A DNA stretch of 64,000 nucleotides from CAVWQV01 sp963757115 (GTDB lineage: Bacteria > Pseudomonadota > Alphaproteobacteria > Acetobacterales > Acetobacteraceae). The position numbers and the translations under genes were made by a program. Below are positions 29,749 through 40,335 of the stretch, one piece after another (positions within the stretch are counted from its first letter, which is position 1; every line of letters begins with the position of its first letter). The notes under the pieces were generated by a model, which did no database searches, was not told where the DNA came from, and worked only from the letters and a program-made list of their open reading frames with translations. The stretch lies in the NCBI GenBank assembly GCA_963757115.1, contig CAVWQV010000006.1:124001-188000 (forward strand), written 5' to 3'.

Positions 29749-30510
29749 TTACATCTTCTTGCCAATCGTCCAGCCGCCATCGACGGTCAGGATCGTGCCC
29801 GTGATGAAGCCGTTGCTTTCGTCTGCCAAAAACAGGATTGCATTGGCAATTTCCCGAGGTTCCGCCCAGCGGCCGACCGCATGGATATCGCGGATCGTCT
29901 GCGCGTAGTCCGGGTCCTGAAAATAGCGCTCCGTCAACGGCGTACGCACGACGCCGGGCGCGACGGCATTGACGCGGATACTCTTGTCGCCGAGTTCCAG
30001 GGCCATCTGTCGGGTCAAGCCGACGACGCCATGTTTCGACGCCGTGTAGGCCGCTCGCTTCGGCGCCGCCATCAGCCCCAGGGTGGACGCGAGATTAACG
30101 ATTTGTCCGCTCTTCCCGTGATGCACCAACCGCTGCGCAAACGCCTGGCTCGGCAGGAAGGTGCCCGAAAGGTTGACGTTGATGACTTGTTGCCATTCCG
30201 CAAACGACAGGTCGAGCACGCCGACAATTTCTCGAATGCCAGCGGAATTGACCAGCACATCGAGCCTGCCGAGCGCTGACTCCGCCGCCTCCACGAACCC
30301 CCTCGCGGATTCCGGATTGGCGACGTCGATCTGAAGGGAGTGCGCCTCACCCTTGCGCCTGCGGATTTCCGCGGCGGTGGCCTCGGCGCGCTCAAGATCC
30401 AGATCGCCAACGGCGACAAGCGCACCTTCTTCCGCCGCAGCGTAGCAGACTTGCTGCCCGATGCCGCTGCCACCTCCAGTGACCAGCACTCCTCGGTTCT
30501 GAAATCTCAT
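29749..30510 (-). CDS. Short-chain dehydrogenase/reductase
   Basis: A 253-residue classical SDR, NAD(P)-dependent. The cofactor motif is VLVTGGGSGIG (residues 8-18). VNSAGIRE stands where NNAG is usual. The catalytic Ser is in VNLASTLG, and Tyr/Lys are in YTASKHG. DGGWTIG is near the C-terminus. ATG 30510 has a strong AGGAGG 8 bases upstream, so the longer frame to 30576 is rejected. Glucose/3-oxoacyl-type SDRs share this layout, and the substrate cannot be predicted. It is flanked by the cupin gene (same strand) and tRNA-Val. Confidence 0.86.
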   Translation of the reverse strand: MRFQNRGVLVTGGGSGIGQQVCYAAAEEGALVAVGDLDLERAEATAAEIRRRKGEAHSLQIDVANPESARGFVEAAESALGRLDVLVNSAGIREIVGVLDLSFAEWQQVINVNLSGTFLPSQAFAQRLVHHGKSGQIVNLASTLGLMAAPKRAAYTASKHGVVGLTRQMALELGDKSIRVNAVAPGVVRTPLTERYFQDPDYAQTIRDIHAVGRWAEPREIANAILFLADESNGFITGTILTVDGGWTIGKKM

Positions 30511-30713
30511 GTTCGTTCCTCCTTGGCCGTTCGCGGCGGGACGCTTATCCAAGGCTTCCGCCACGCCGGTCAGCATGACAACTTCGATTGCGTTGCATCA
30601 AGCGAGGCGCCAGGTGAGACCGAACGGCGCGGCCGCAATTGGGCGAAAGGGGAACTGATGGACCACGTCGACCAGTATAACTGTGGGGAATTCCCTAAAT
30701 CCGTCGACAGGAT

Positions 30714-30788
30714 TGGTGGGTGCGACAGGGATTGAACCTGTGACCCCCGCCGTGTGAAGGCGATGCTCTCCCGCTGAGCTACGCACCC
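30714..30788 (-). tRNA. tRNA-Val (CAC)
   Basis: 75 nt including an encoded CCA (30714-30716). Acceptor GGGTGCG pairs with CGCACCC, the D arm is GCTC-GAGC, and the anticodon stem TCGCC/GGCGG has loop TTCACAC (anticodon CAC). The T arm is ACAGG-TTCAATC-CCTGT. All stems pair, apart from one wobble-type position at the top of the anticodon stem. Confidence 0.95.
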
Positions 30789-30799
30789 ATCCCGTGGGC

Positions 30800-30829
30800 G
30801 AGATAGGCGGCGCCGTGTTGGGGTGTCAA
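30800..30829 (-). promoter_or_regulatory. Sigma-70-type promoter of tRNA-Val
   Basis: On the minus strand, TTGACA (30829-30824) is followed by an 18-base spacer and TATCTC (30805-30800). The -10 box ends 11 bases before the first tRNA nucleotide. The perfect -35 box and position make this one of the clearest promoters in the window. Confidence 0.7.
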
Positions 30830-30892
30830 GGCGGAGGCTATGGGTCGGTGCCGGCGCGTTGCCGGCCTCGTCGGGCCGGGTCATGATGGCCA

Positions 30893-31705
30893 ATGCTTTA
30901 CGTCTTGCTGCTGGTGTGGGGCTTGTCGCGGCCTTCGACCGCGCTCGCCCAGCCGACGGTTGCTCAGCCCGCGACGGAATTGCACGCCGGTTACGAGACC
31001 TATGCCGTCGGCGTTCCCGTGGCGCAAATGCAAACGAGTTTCGGGCTCGGGCCGACCGACTACCGGATCGCGCTCGCCTTTCACACAACGGGGTTGATCG
31101 GCGCGCTGTTCGGCGGCCACCAGACCAGCAATGTGGTGGGTAGGTGGGAAGGGGACCGACCACAGCCTCTGCATTTCACCGGCGACGGCGTTTGGCGCGG
31201 CCAGGCCCGCCAGATCGCAATCGACTACCAGGGGGGCGAGCCGCTGGTCCGCAAGCTCGTCCCGGCCCAGGACGCAGAGCGCGAGCCGGTTCCGGCGGAA
31301 CTGCAGGCGCGCTCGATCGACACGCTGAGTGCCGTCGCACTGCTGATGCGGCGCGTTGCTAAGACCGGGCGGTGCGACATCGAGGCCCGAACGTTCGACG
31401 GACGGCGCGCGGTCGATGTCGCCGCCCACACCGTCGGGCCGGAGCCGCTGGAGCCGAGCAGCCGAACGACATTCGCGGGCACCGCCCTTCGCTGCGATTT
31501 CGAGGGGCGGATGCTGGCCGGGTTCTTGCGCGAGGGAGATCAATCGGCATTACGGAAACCGCAGCACGGCTCGGCCTGGTTCGCCTCCGTCGTTCCCGGC
31601 GCGCCACCGATCCCCGTGCGGATCAGTTTCGACACGCGCTGGTTCGGTCCGGCGACGATGTATCTGACGGGCGCCGGCCCCGGCGCTACGGCGATCGCGC
31701 CGTAG
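30893..31705 (+). CDS. DUF3108 domain-containing exported protein
   Basis: 270 residues. A short signal peptide (LYVLLLVWGLSRPSTALAQ, cleavage near residue 20) is followed by a DUF3108-like beta-rich body: HAGYETYAVGVPVAQMQTSF, HTTGLIGALFGG, DYQGGEPLVRKLVP, DTLSAVALLMRRVAKTGRCD and PIPVRISFDTRWFGPATMYL. DUF3108 proteins are periplasmic or outer-membrane-linked and of unknown function. An ATG at 30884 lies in another frame, so 30893 is used. It is convergent with gph, with only 4 bases between the two stops. Confidence 0.75.
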   Translation: MLYVLLLVWGLSRPSTALAQPTVAQPATELHAGYETYAVGVPVAQMQTSFGLGPTDYRIALAFHTTGLIGALFGGHQTSNVVGRWEGDRPQPLHFTGDGVWRGQARQIAIDYQGGEPLVRKLVPAQDAEREPVPAELQARSIDTLSAVALLMRRVAKTGRCDIEARTFDGRRAVDVAAHTVGPEPLEPSSRTTFAGTALRCDFEGRMLAGFLREGDQSALRKPQHGSAWFASVVPGAPPIPVRISFDTRWFGPATMYLTGAGPGATAIAP

Positions 31706-31709
31706 CGGC

Positions 31710-32372
31710 TCACTCCGGCATGAGGCGGGCAGCGATGGACGGGAGGTCGGCAAAACGGTCCGCCCATGCGCTCGGTTGGGCGCCTGCTCCCAAGCGGCCA
31801 TAGCCCCATCGAGCGAAGATGCTGGGCAAGCCCGCGCCCTCCGCGGCCATGACGTCGTTCGCATGGTCGCCCGCCATCACGGCGCGATCCGATCGTCCGC
31901 CGGCGGCCCGCAACGTCGCGAGCAGGTGCGCCGGATCAGGCTTTCGCACGGGAAAACTGTCTCCCCCGCCTACGGCGGCAAACAGGGTGCCAAGGCCAAG
32001 GTCGGCCAGCAGTCCGCGCGCCAGGGCTTCGGGCTTGTTGGTGCAAACGGCCAGTCGCCAGCCATTCGCCGCCATTCGCCGCAGCGTGCGCTCAGCCTCG
32101 GGGTAGAGCCGCGTCTCGACAGAAACGTGGGCCGCGTAATCCGCGAGGAAATCCGCGACCGCGCCGGGGTCGGCGGCGGCGCCCCGCGCGGCGAAGGCGC
32201 GTTCCACCAGCGGCTGTACGCCGTCTCCCACCATGGAGGCGACCTCGTCGCGCGAAAGCGATGGCAGCCGGCGCGCATCGAGCACCCGGTTGATTGCGGC
32301 GCGCAGGTCCGGGACGGAATCGACCAAGGTGCCGTCGAGGTCCAGCAGCAAAGTCCGAACCAAGTGTTTCAC
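31710..32372 (-). CDS. gph: Phosphoglycolate phosphatase (HAD superfamily)
   Basis: A 220-residue HAD hydrolase that removes phosphate from 2-phosphoglycolate. Motif I is LLLDLDGTLVDSVPD (nucleophile Asp, residue 9, with DxD), motif II lies in AVCTNKPEALARGL, and motif III/IV is MAGDHANDVMAAEGAGLPS. The cap domain (about 17-85) is the Gph type. GTG 32372 is chosen (MKHLVRTLLLDLDG). The open frame continues for more than 3 kb antisense to glmU/glmS, which is a composition artefact. It is divergent from glmU with 90 bases between them. Confidence 0.86.
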   Translation of the reverse strand: MKHLVRTLLLDLDGTLVDSVPDLRAAINRVLDARRLPSLSRDEVASMVGDGVQPLVERAFAARGAAADPGAVADFLADYAAHVSVETRLYPEAERTLRRMAANGWRLAVCTNKPEALARGLLADLGLGTLFAAVGGGDSFPVRKPDPAHLLATLRAAGGRSDRAVMAGDHANDVMAAEGAGLPSIFARWGYGRLGAGAQPSAWADRFADLPSIAARLMPE

Positions 32373-32411
32373 TCCGTGACCGCGGACGAGAGTAGGCTCC
32401 GCCGCAAGTCT

Positions 32412-32441
32412 TTGACACGCGAGCCGGCGGCCCGCTACGCC
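32412..32441 (+). promoter_or_regulatory. Candidate promoter of glmU-glmS
   Basis: TTGACA at 32412-32417, an 18-base spacer and TACGCC at 32436-32441. The -10 box is weak. GGAG, 8 bases before the glmU ATG, is the ribosome site. Supported by position more than by sequence. Confidence 0.35.
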
Positions 32442-32462
32442 ATCCCCCGTGGAGAACACCGA

Positions 32463-33791
32463 ATGACGACACACGCGACCGCCATCCTTCTCGCTGCCGG
32501 ACTGGGCACGCGGATGCGTTCGGCAGTGCCCAAGACACTTCATAAGCTGGGCGGCCGTCCGCTGCTCAGGCACCTGATCGCCAGCTGCGAAGCCGCCTTC
32601 GAGCGCATTGTCGTGGTGGTCGGCCCGGGGATGGAGGCGGTGGCGAAGGCGGCCTCTCCGCACGTGACGGTCGTGCAGCAGGAGCGGCTCGGGACCGCGC
32701 ACGCGGCGTTGCAGGCCGTGGGACATTTCGGCGACGGCGAGGTCGCGATCCTTTACGCCGACAACCCGCTGATCGAACCCGACACCATGCGGCGGCTCCT
32801 GGCACGCCGCATGGCCGGGGACGCGGGGCTCGGCCTGCTGGCGATGCGACCGCCCGAGCCCGGGCGTTACGGGCGGGTGATCATGCAGGACGGCTTCGTC
32901 GAGCGGATCGTGGAATGGGCCGACGCGAGCGAAGCCGAGCGGGCGGAAACGTTGTGCAACGCCGGCGTGCTTACCGCCGGGGCCCGCGACATGGCGGACT
33001 GGCTGCATGCGGTGCGCGCCGACAACGCGGCGGGCGAATACTACCTCACTGATATCGTGGCGCTCGCGCGCGCGGGAGGGCGGCGTGTGGCGGCCGTGGA
33101 AGCGCCGTTCGACGAGTTGCGTGGCGTCAATTCCCGGAGCGAGCTTGCCGAAGCGGAGGCCGTGCTGCAGCGCCGCCTGCGCCGCGCCGCCATGGACGCC
33201 GGGGTGACGATGACTGACCCCGCGAGCGTGTTCCTTTCGTCTGATACGGTTTTCGGCGAGGACGTTACAATCGGCCCTAACGTGGTGTTCGGGCCCGGCG
33301 TGCAGGTTGCGGCCGGGGTCGAGATCAAACCGTTCTGCCACCTGGAGGGCTGCGCCGTCGCACCTGGCGCCGTGATCGGTCCGTTCGCGCGGCTTCGCCC
33401 CGGCACGGTGATCGGCGAGGGCGCCCATGTCGGCAACTTCGTCGAGCTCAAGGCCGCGCGTCTCGGCATCGGGGCGAAGGCGAACCACCTGGCCTATCTC
33501 GGCGACACCGAGATCGGCCAGGGTTCCAACATCGGCGCCGGCACCATCACCTGCAACTATGACGGCTTCGCCAAGCACCGCACGGTGATCGGGGAGGGCG
33601 TGTTCATCGGGTCGAACAGTGCGCTGGTCGCACCGGTCCGGGTTGGCGACGGCGCGATCGTGGCTGCCGGCAGCGTCGTCACCCGCGACGTCCCGCCCGA
33701 CGCGCTGGCTTTGGCGCGCGGGCAGCAGGTGGATAAGCTCGGGGGCGCGACCAGCTTCCGCGAAGCGTGCGCAGGGAAGGGGCCGAAGCTG
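32463..33791 (+). CDS. glmU: Bifunctional UDP-GlcNAc pyrophosphorylase/glucosamine-1-P acetyltransferase GlmU
   Basis: Makes UDP-GlcNAc for peptidoglycan and lipid A. The N-terminal uridyltransferase has LLAAGLGTRMRSAVPK (residues 9-24), YADNPLIEPDT, and GEYYLTDIV. The C-terminal left-handed beta-helix has hexapeptide repeats and AYLGDTEIGQGSNIGAGTIT. The 443 codons before the GlmS methionine include all expected domains. No stop codon separates it from glmS: the frame reads straight on (GPKLMCGIVG). A TGA in the +1 frame (33790-33792) overlaps the glmS ATG, so one indel in the last 30 bases would restore a normal TGATG junction. Confidence 0.88.
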
Positions 33792-35615
<1,824 letters not shown>

Positions 35616-35679
35616 GGCGGGCAACCGCGCGCTGAACGAACGGCAGGAGCTCCCGCCCGCGGCCCTCGCGCAGGCAAGA

Positions 35680-36871
35680 ATGCCGAAGCGGCATGGCGCC
35701 GGCACCGTGTTCCGGGTCAGCCTGGGGCTCGGCCTGACCTCCTTCGGTGGTCCGATCGCCCATCTCGGATACTTTGAGCGCGCCTATGTGCGCCAGCGCG
35801 GCTGGCTATCTGCCGACGAATACGCGGGCATCGTCGCTCTCTGCCAGATGTTGCCGGGGCCAGCGAGCAGCCAGGTCGGGCTTCTGGTCGGCTTGCGCCG
35901 CGCCGGTTGGGCGGGCGGGGCCGCTGCCTGGACCGGGTTCACGCTGCCCTCCGCTTTCGCATTGTTCGTCTTCGCGATGCTGGCACCGGCGCTACAAGGC
36001 CGGGTCCTGTCGGCGATCCTGCACGGGTTGCAACTCGTGGCGGTAGCGGTCGTGGCGCAGGCGGTTTGGAGCATGGCGCAGAAGCTGTGCCCGGACCGAC
36101 GGCGGGCCGCGTTGGCGTTGACCGCGGCGGCGCTGATGCTGGTGGCAGGCGGGGCAGGTGTGCAGATCCTGGCGCTCGTCATCGGGGCCGTAGGGGGCGT
36201 GCTGCTGTGCCGAGACCTCCCAGCGCTGCCAGGCCTGCCGCCGATGCCGGTGACCCCGCGGGCCGGCGGGATCGCATTGGTCCTGTTCCTGGCACTGCTG
36301 GTGGCCTTGCCGGTCGCCGGGCGGGCGGCGCCGCACTCGTTGCTGGCACTGGCCGGCATCTTCTACCAGGCGGGCGCGCTCGTATTCGGCGGCGGCCATG
36401 TGGTTCTGCCGCTGCTGCGCGACGGGCTGGTACCGTCCGGTTGGCTGTCGCGATGACGCGTTCCTCGCCGGCTACGGAGCGACGCAAGCCATGCCTGGGC
36501 CGCTGTTTACCTTCTCAGCGTATCTCGGCGCGGTGGTTGCACCCGCAGGATCGGCAGCGCTCTGGTCGGCCGCTGCGCTGGTGTTCATGTTCCTCCCAGG
36601 CATCCTGGTGGCGCTGGCCGGGTTGCCGCTCTGGCTCTGGCTCGCCCGGCATCCGGCCGCGAAAGCGGGGCTGGCCGGTGTCAACGCCGCGGTGGTCGGG
36701 GTGCTGGGGGCCGCTCTCTACGACCCGGTCTGGACCAGCGCGGTCCAGACCGGGCGGGACGTGGCAATCGCGCTCGTCGGCTTCCTGCTGCTGGAGCGCT
36801 GGCGCATCCCGCCGCTGGCGATCGTCGGCTTCTGCGTGGCCGCGACGCTCCTGTTCGCGGTGGCGATGTGA
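35680..36871 (+). CDS. chrA: Chromate transporter ChrA, one frameshift
   Basis: An inner-membrane CHR-family exporter, about 397 aa after correction, with two homologous six-helix halves. The N half has LTSFGGPIAHLGYFERAYV and LCQMLPGPASSQVGLLVG. The C half has ALVFGGGHVVLPLLRDGLV, then, after the break, DDAFLAGYGATQAMPGPLF. The frame slips near 36451, where TCGCGATGAC should read TCGGATGAC or similar. CHR proteins export chromate or related oxyanions, but the family is broad. It starts 64 bases after glmS on the same strand. Confidence 0.82.
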
Positions 36872-36896
36872 GGGCACGATGCGTCGATGCGGTGGT

Positions 36897-37781
36897 TCAC
36901 GCCCGGGCTTGGATCGCCCGCGCGCGGGCTAAGAGCTGCTTTGCTCGTTCCACTACTGGAACATCGATCATCTTGCCCTCGAACTCGATCGAGCCTTTTC
37001 CCGCCGCCAGCGCCTCGTCGTAGGCCGCCACCATCCGCTCGGCGTGGCTTACCTCGGCGGGTTGCGGGCCGTATTCCTCGTTCAGAATCGGCACATTCGA
37101 CGGGTGGATGCAGGAGGCGCCGATGAAGCCGAGCCGGCGCGAGCGGCGCACCGTGGCGCGGAAGGCGTCGAGATCCTTGTAGTCTGCCACCGTGCCGATG
37201 AAGCCGAGCGGCAGGATCCCGGCGGCGCGCGCCGCGATGATGCATTGCTGCTTGGGATAGAACAGCCCCTCCGGCTCCGGCACCATGCCTACCGAAAGTG
37301 CGAGGTCCTCGGCGCCGATGTTGAGGCCGACCAAGCGGGGGTGTGCCCGCGCGATCTGGTCGATGCGAAAGAACGCGCTCGCGGTTTCCACCATCGCGAG
37401 CAGCTTGACGGTGCCGAGGGCAAGACCCCGCTCGATTTCGAGTTCGTCCACGATCTCGGCGATGAGTTGCACGTGCTCGGCACTCTCGATCTTGGGCAGG
37501 GCGAGTGCGGCGATGCCGGGGATCACGGCGGCTTCGAGGTCGCGCACCAGCACGCGCAATGGTCGGTTGACGCGTACCACGACATCGGCCCGCTTGCGCG
37601 CGACTTCCTTGGCCGCGTCGGCAAGCAGGGTGCGCGCGCGCTCCTTGTCGGCCGGGGCGACCGCGTCTTCCAGATCAAGGATGATCGCGTCCGCGCCGGC
37701 ATCGGCAGCTTTCTCGACGAAGCGCGGCCGCGTGACGGGCACGAACAGCATCGAGCGCCACACCGGCAGGTTCGCGTCCAT
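36897..37781 (-). CDS. HpcH/HpaI aldolase / citrate lyase beta-like (CitE) protein
   Basis: A 294-residue CoA-ester lyase-like TIM barrel. It begins NLPVWRSMLFVPVTRPRFVE and has AIILDLEDAVAPADKERAR (metal/substrate loop), VRVNRP, LPKIESAEHVQ, LLAMVETASAFF and GFIGASCIHPSNVPILNE. Stand-alone CitE-like proteins cleave malyl-, citramalyl- or methylmalyl-CoA. Only 2 bases separate it from the upstream class III CoA-transferase gene, so the two probably activate and then split the same C4-C5 dicarboxylic acid. The start is ATG 37781; the frame upstream belongs to the transferase region. Confidence 0.83.
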   Translation of the reverse strand: MDANLPVWRSMLFVPVTRPRFVEKAADAGADAIILDLEDAVAPADKERARTLLADAAKEVARKRADVVVRVNRPLRVLVRDLEAAVIPGIAALALPKIESAEHVQLIAEIVDELEIERGLALGTVKLLAMVETASAFFRIDQIARAHPRLVGLNIGAEDLALSVGMVPEPEGLFYPKQQCIIAARAAGILPLGFIGTVADYKDLDAFRATVRRSRRLGFIGASCIHPSNVPILNEEYGPQPAEVSHAERMVAAYDEALAAGKGSIEFEGKMIDVPVVERAKQLLARARAIQARA

Positions 37782-37783
37782 CC

Positions 37784-39004
37784 TCAAGCCTCCTTGATCA
37801 CCCCGGCGGCGGCGAGCGCGTCGATGCGCGCGGGATCGTAGCCGATGGAGGCCAGTATCTCGCGCGTGTGCTGGCCGAGCGAGGGTGCGGGAAACCGCAG
37901 CTTGCCCGGCGTGTCCGACAAGCGCGGCGAAACGGCGTGCATCGGCACCGTTCCCATCTCGTCGTCGGGCGCGTCCACCAGGATGCCGCGCGCCTGCACG
38001 TGCGGATCTGCGAGCAGCTGATCGATGTCGTAGACCGGCGCGGCCGTCACCTCCGCCGCGCCGAACACCTCCATGTTCTCGCGTAGCGAACGACGCCCGA
38101 TGAAGTCGATGATCGGCGCCTCGCATTCGTCCACGTGCCTGAGCCGGTCGGCGTTGGTGCGAAAGCGCGGATCGTCGATCATGTCGGGTCGGCCCACGGC
38201 GCGGAACAGCCGCTCGGTCATCGCCTGGATGGAGGCGGAGATCGCGACGAAGCGGCCGTCTGCCGTACGATAGACGTTGCGGGGCGCGGTGGTCGCGGAC
38301 CGGCTGCCCGTGCGCGGCGTGATCTCGCCGGTGACGCGATAGATCGCCGCGTCCGGGCCGAGAACGGACACGATGGGGTCGAGCAGGGGCAGGTCGATCA
38401 CCTGGCCGCGGCCACCGTGCTCGACCTCGCGCCGCGCGATCATCACGGCATAAGCGCCATAAAGGCCCGCAATCATGTCGGCGAGCGCCAAGGGCGGCAG
38501 CACCGGCTCACGGTCCGCGAAGCCGTTCTTGGCCGCAAACCCACTCATGCCTTCCACGAGGGAGCCGAACCCTGGGCGCTCACGGTACGGGCCGTCCTGC
38601 CCGAAGCCGGACACGCGCACGACGATGAGGCCGGGGTTTCGCGCGTGCAGGGTCGCGGGCGCGAGCCCCATCGCCTCCAGCGTGCCCGGCCGGTAGTTCT
38701 CGATCAGCACGTCGCTCCGTGCGAGCAGGTCGGCGAGTGCCTGCTTGCCTGCCTCGGCGCGGAGATCGAGCGCCAGGCTCTTTTTGTTGCGGGCGTACAC
38801 TTTCCAGTAAAGGCTGAGGCCTTCGACCCGCCACGCGCGCAGGGGATCGCCCTTCGCCGGGTCCTCGACCTTCACCACCTCGGCGCCGTAATCGGCGAGC
38901 TGCAAGCTCACCATGTTGCCGGCGACCAGCCGGGACAGATCGACCACGCGCAAGTCGTGCAGTGGCGGCTTCGCGTCGGGCTCAAAGGCTACGCGGGGGA
39001 TCAT
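37784..39004 (-). CDS. Class III (CaiB/BaiF) CoA-transferase
   Basis: A 406-residue family III CoA-transferase that moves CoA between carboxylic acids through an aspartyl intermediate. It has LRVVDLSRLVAGNMVS near the start, YGAEVVKVEDPAKGDPLR, LDLRAEAGKQAL, VLIENYRPGTLEAMGL and the catalytic Asp in LALADMIAGLYGAY. NVYRTADGRFVAIS and RGILVDAPDDEMG follow. With the CitE-like gene 2 bases downstream it resembles itaconate, citramalate or mesaconate catabolic pairs. The acid is not determined, and no hydratase gene is adjacent. Confidence 0.86.
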   Translation of the reverse strand: MIPRVAFEPDAKPPLHDLRVVDLSRLVAGNMVSLQLADYGAEVVKVEDPAKGDPLRAWRVEGLSLYWKVYARNKKSLALDLRAEAGKQALADLLARSDVLIENYRPGTLEAMGLAPATLHARNPGLIVVRVSGFGQDGPYRERPGFGSLVEGMSGFAAKNGFADREPVLPPLALADMIAGLYGAYAVMIARREVEHGGRGQVIDLPLLDPIVSVLGPDAAIYRVTGEITPRTGSRSATTAPRNVYRTADGRFVAISASIQAMTERLFRAVGRPDMIDDPRFRTNADRLRHVDECEAPIIDFIGRRSLRENMEVFGAAEVTAAPVYDIDQLLADPHVQARGILVDAPDDEMGTVPMHAVSPRLSDTPGKLRFPAPSLGQHTREILASIGYDPARIDALAAAGVIKEA

Positions 39005-39090
39005 CGGCGGCTCGCGTTCACGGTTCCTCCCCGGCGGGCGAGGCCATTATTGTCGGTCGCGCCGGAGCGCGCCAGCAACCCTCGCCACCA

Positions 39091-39642
39091 TCAGCGATTG
39101 GCGCCCGGCACCCAGAGCACGTCCTTGCCTTGGTTGAGCACACGGCTCAGCACGAACAGGTGGTCTGACAGCCGGTTCAGAAACCGCAGCAGCGCTCCGT
39201 TGACGGGGGCCTCCGCATGCAGCGCCACCAGGCAGCGTTCGGCACGGCGGACGGCCGCGCGGGCCAGGTGCGCGTAGGCAGCGGCAGGCGTGCCGCCGGG
39301 CAGCACGAAGCTGCTGAGCTTCGGCAAGGCCGCGTTCATCTGGGCGATCTCGGCCTCCATGCGTTCGTTGGGAGCGTCGTTCAAGCGCAACCGCTCGCCG
39401 GCCTCGCCGGGGACGCACACGTCGGCGCCCGCGTCGAACAGGTCGTTCTGGATGCGCGCGAGCATTGCGTCCTCCGGCCGGCCGCTTGTGTGGAGCCGCA
39501 AGAGACCGACCGCGGTGTTGGCCTCGTCCAGGGCGCCGATCGCCTCGACACGCACGGCATCTTTGCGGACGCGCGCGCCGTCGCCGAGCGAGGTTTCGCC
39601 CTCGTCCCCGCCCCGCGTCACAACCCGGTCGATGCGAACCAT
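39091..39642 (-). CDS. Cob(I)alamin adenosyltransferase, PduO type
   Basis: A 183-residue trimeric corrinoid adenosyltransferase that makes adenosylcobalamin from cob(I)alamin and ATP. It has the N-terminal ATP loop VTRGGDEGETSLGDGARVRKD, GALDEANTAVGLLR, NDLFDAGADVCVPGE, FVLPGGTPAAAYAHLARAA, and C-terminal NRLSDHLFVLSRVLN. All family landmarks are present. It lies just upstream of the CoA-transferase gene on the same strand, 86 bases away, and may be co-transcribed. No B12-dependent mutase is in the window. Confidence 0.9.
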   Translation of the reverse strand: MVRIDRVVTRGGDEGETSLGDGARVRKDAVRVEAIGALDEANTAVGLLRLHTSGRPEDAMLARIQNDLFDAGADVCVPGEAGERLRLNDAPNERMEAEIAQMNAALPKLSSFVLPGGTPAAAYAHLARAAVRRAERCLVALHAEAPVNGALLRFLNRLSDHLFVLSRVLNQGKDVLWVPGANR

Positions 39643-39654
39643 GTTCCCTCCTAG

Positions 39655-40335
39655 TCAAGCGTGAAGCGTACCTCGGACCAACGTGCGCGACGAGGTCGGC
39701 AATCCCGCGTCGAGCTTCGGCTTGAACCGCCAACGCGCGACCGCGTCCCTTGCGGCGCGGTCCAGGCGCGCGAAGCCGGAACTGACATAGACGCCGACCC
39801 CGGTGGCGTCGCCATCCGCGGCAACGGCGACCTCCAGCACGACGACCCCTTCCTCCCCTCGGCGGGCGGCATCGGGCGGGTAACGGGGCGGGATGTTCGG
39901 AGCTGCAGGGTCCGGCCCGGCGGGGATGTCGCCGCCTTCCACATTGGACGTGCTTCCCGCCCCATCATCCCCGAGCCGGACCGCGGGCGCGGCGGCCGCG
40001 TGCGCCGGGGCCGAGGGCGAAGCGGCATCGGGTGCGAGGGGCGGGGCAGGGGCGGCCGCCGCGGTTTCCCCCGGGAGCGGGTCGGCGGGGCTGGCCGGCG
40101 CGGTGGTCATCGCCTTGGGCGGAGCCGGGGTGGACGGGGCCGTTACAGTGGCTTTGGCGCCGCTTCGGCCAGCCCCAGGGTCGACGAAAATCATCTCCGC
40201 CGTGGCGCCTTCCGGCGGCCCTTCAACGCCGGAGCGGGGGTGCAGCGTCAGCGAGCCAACTAGGAGAATCGACCCGTGCGCGAGCAGCGAAAGGACGACG
40301 GCGCGGCGCAACAGCGGGCTGCGCGCCCGCGTCAC
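39655..40335 (-). CDS. TonB-family energy-transducing protein, end possibly frameshifted
   Basis: 226 residues. One N-terminal transmembrane anchor (VVLSLLAHGSILLVGSLTL) is followed by a long Ala/Pro spacer (about 55-140) and the TonB C-terminal domain (PNIPPRYPPDAARRGEEGV, VVLEVAVAADGDATGV, DAVARWRFKPKLD). It couples the proton gradient to outer-membrane receptors through ExbB/ExbD, neither of which is nearby. The last residues as written (LVRGTLHA) look shifted. One frame over, the end reads EVRFTLD, the usual TonB-type finish, so one indel near 39675 is likely. Its start overlaps the stop of the CDF gene. Confidence 0.75.
   Translation of the reverse strand: MTRARSPLLRRAVVLSLLAHGSILLVGSLTLHPRSGVEGPPEGATAEMIFVDPGAGRSGAKATVTAPSTPAPPKAMTTAPASPADPLPGETAAAAPAPPLAPDAASPSAPAHAAAAPAVRLGDDGAGSTSNVEGGDIPAGPDPAAPNIPPRYPPDAARRGEEGVVVLEVAVAADGDATGVGVYVSSGFARLDRAARDAVARWRFKPKLDAGLPTSSRTLVRGTLHA

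Noticed and set aside
31776..32462. Upstream in-frame extension of glmU
   Set aside because: It is antisense to gph, and the GlmU N-terminal motif begins at the ATG at 32463 with its own ribosome site.
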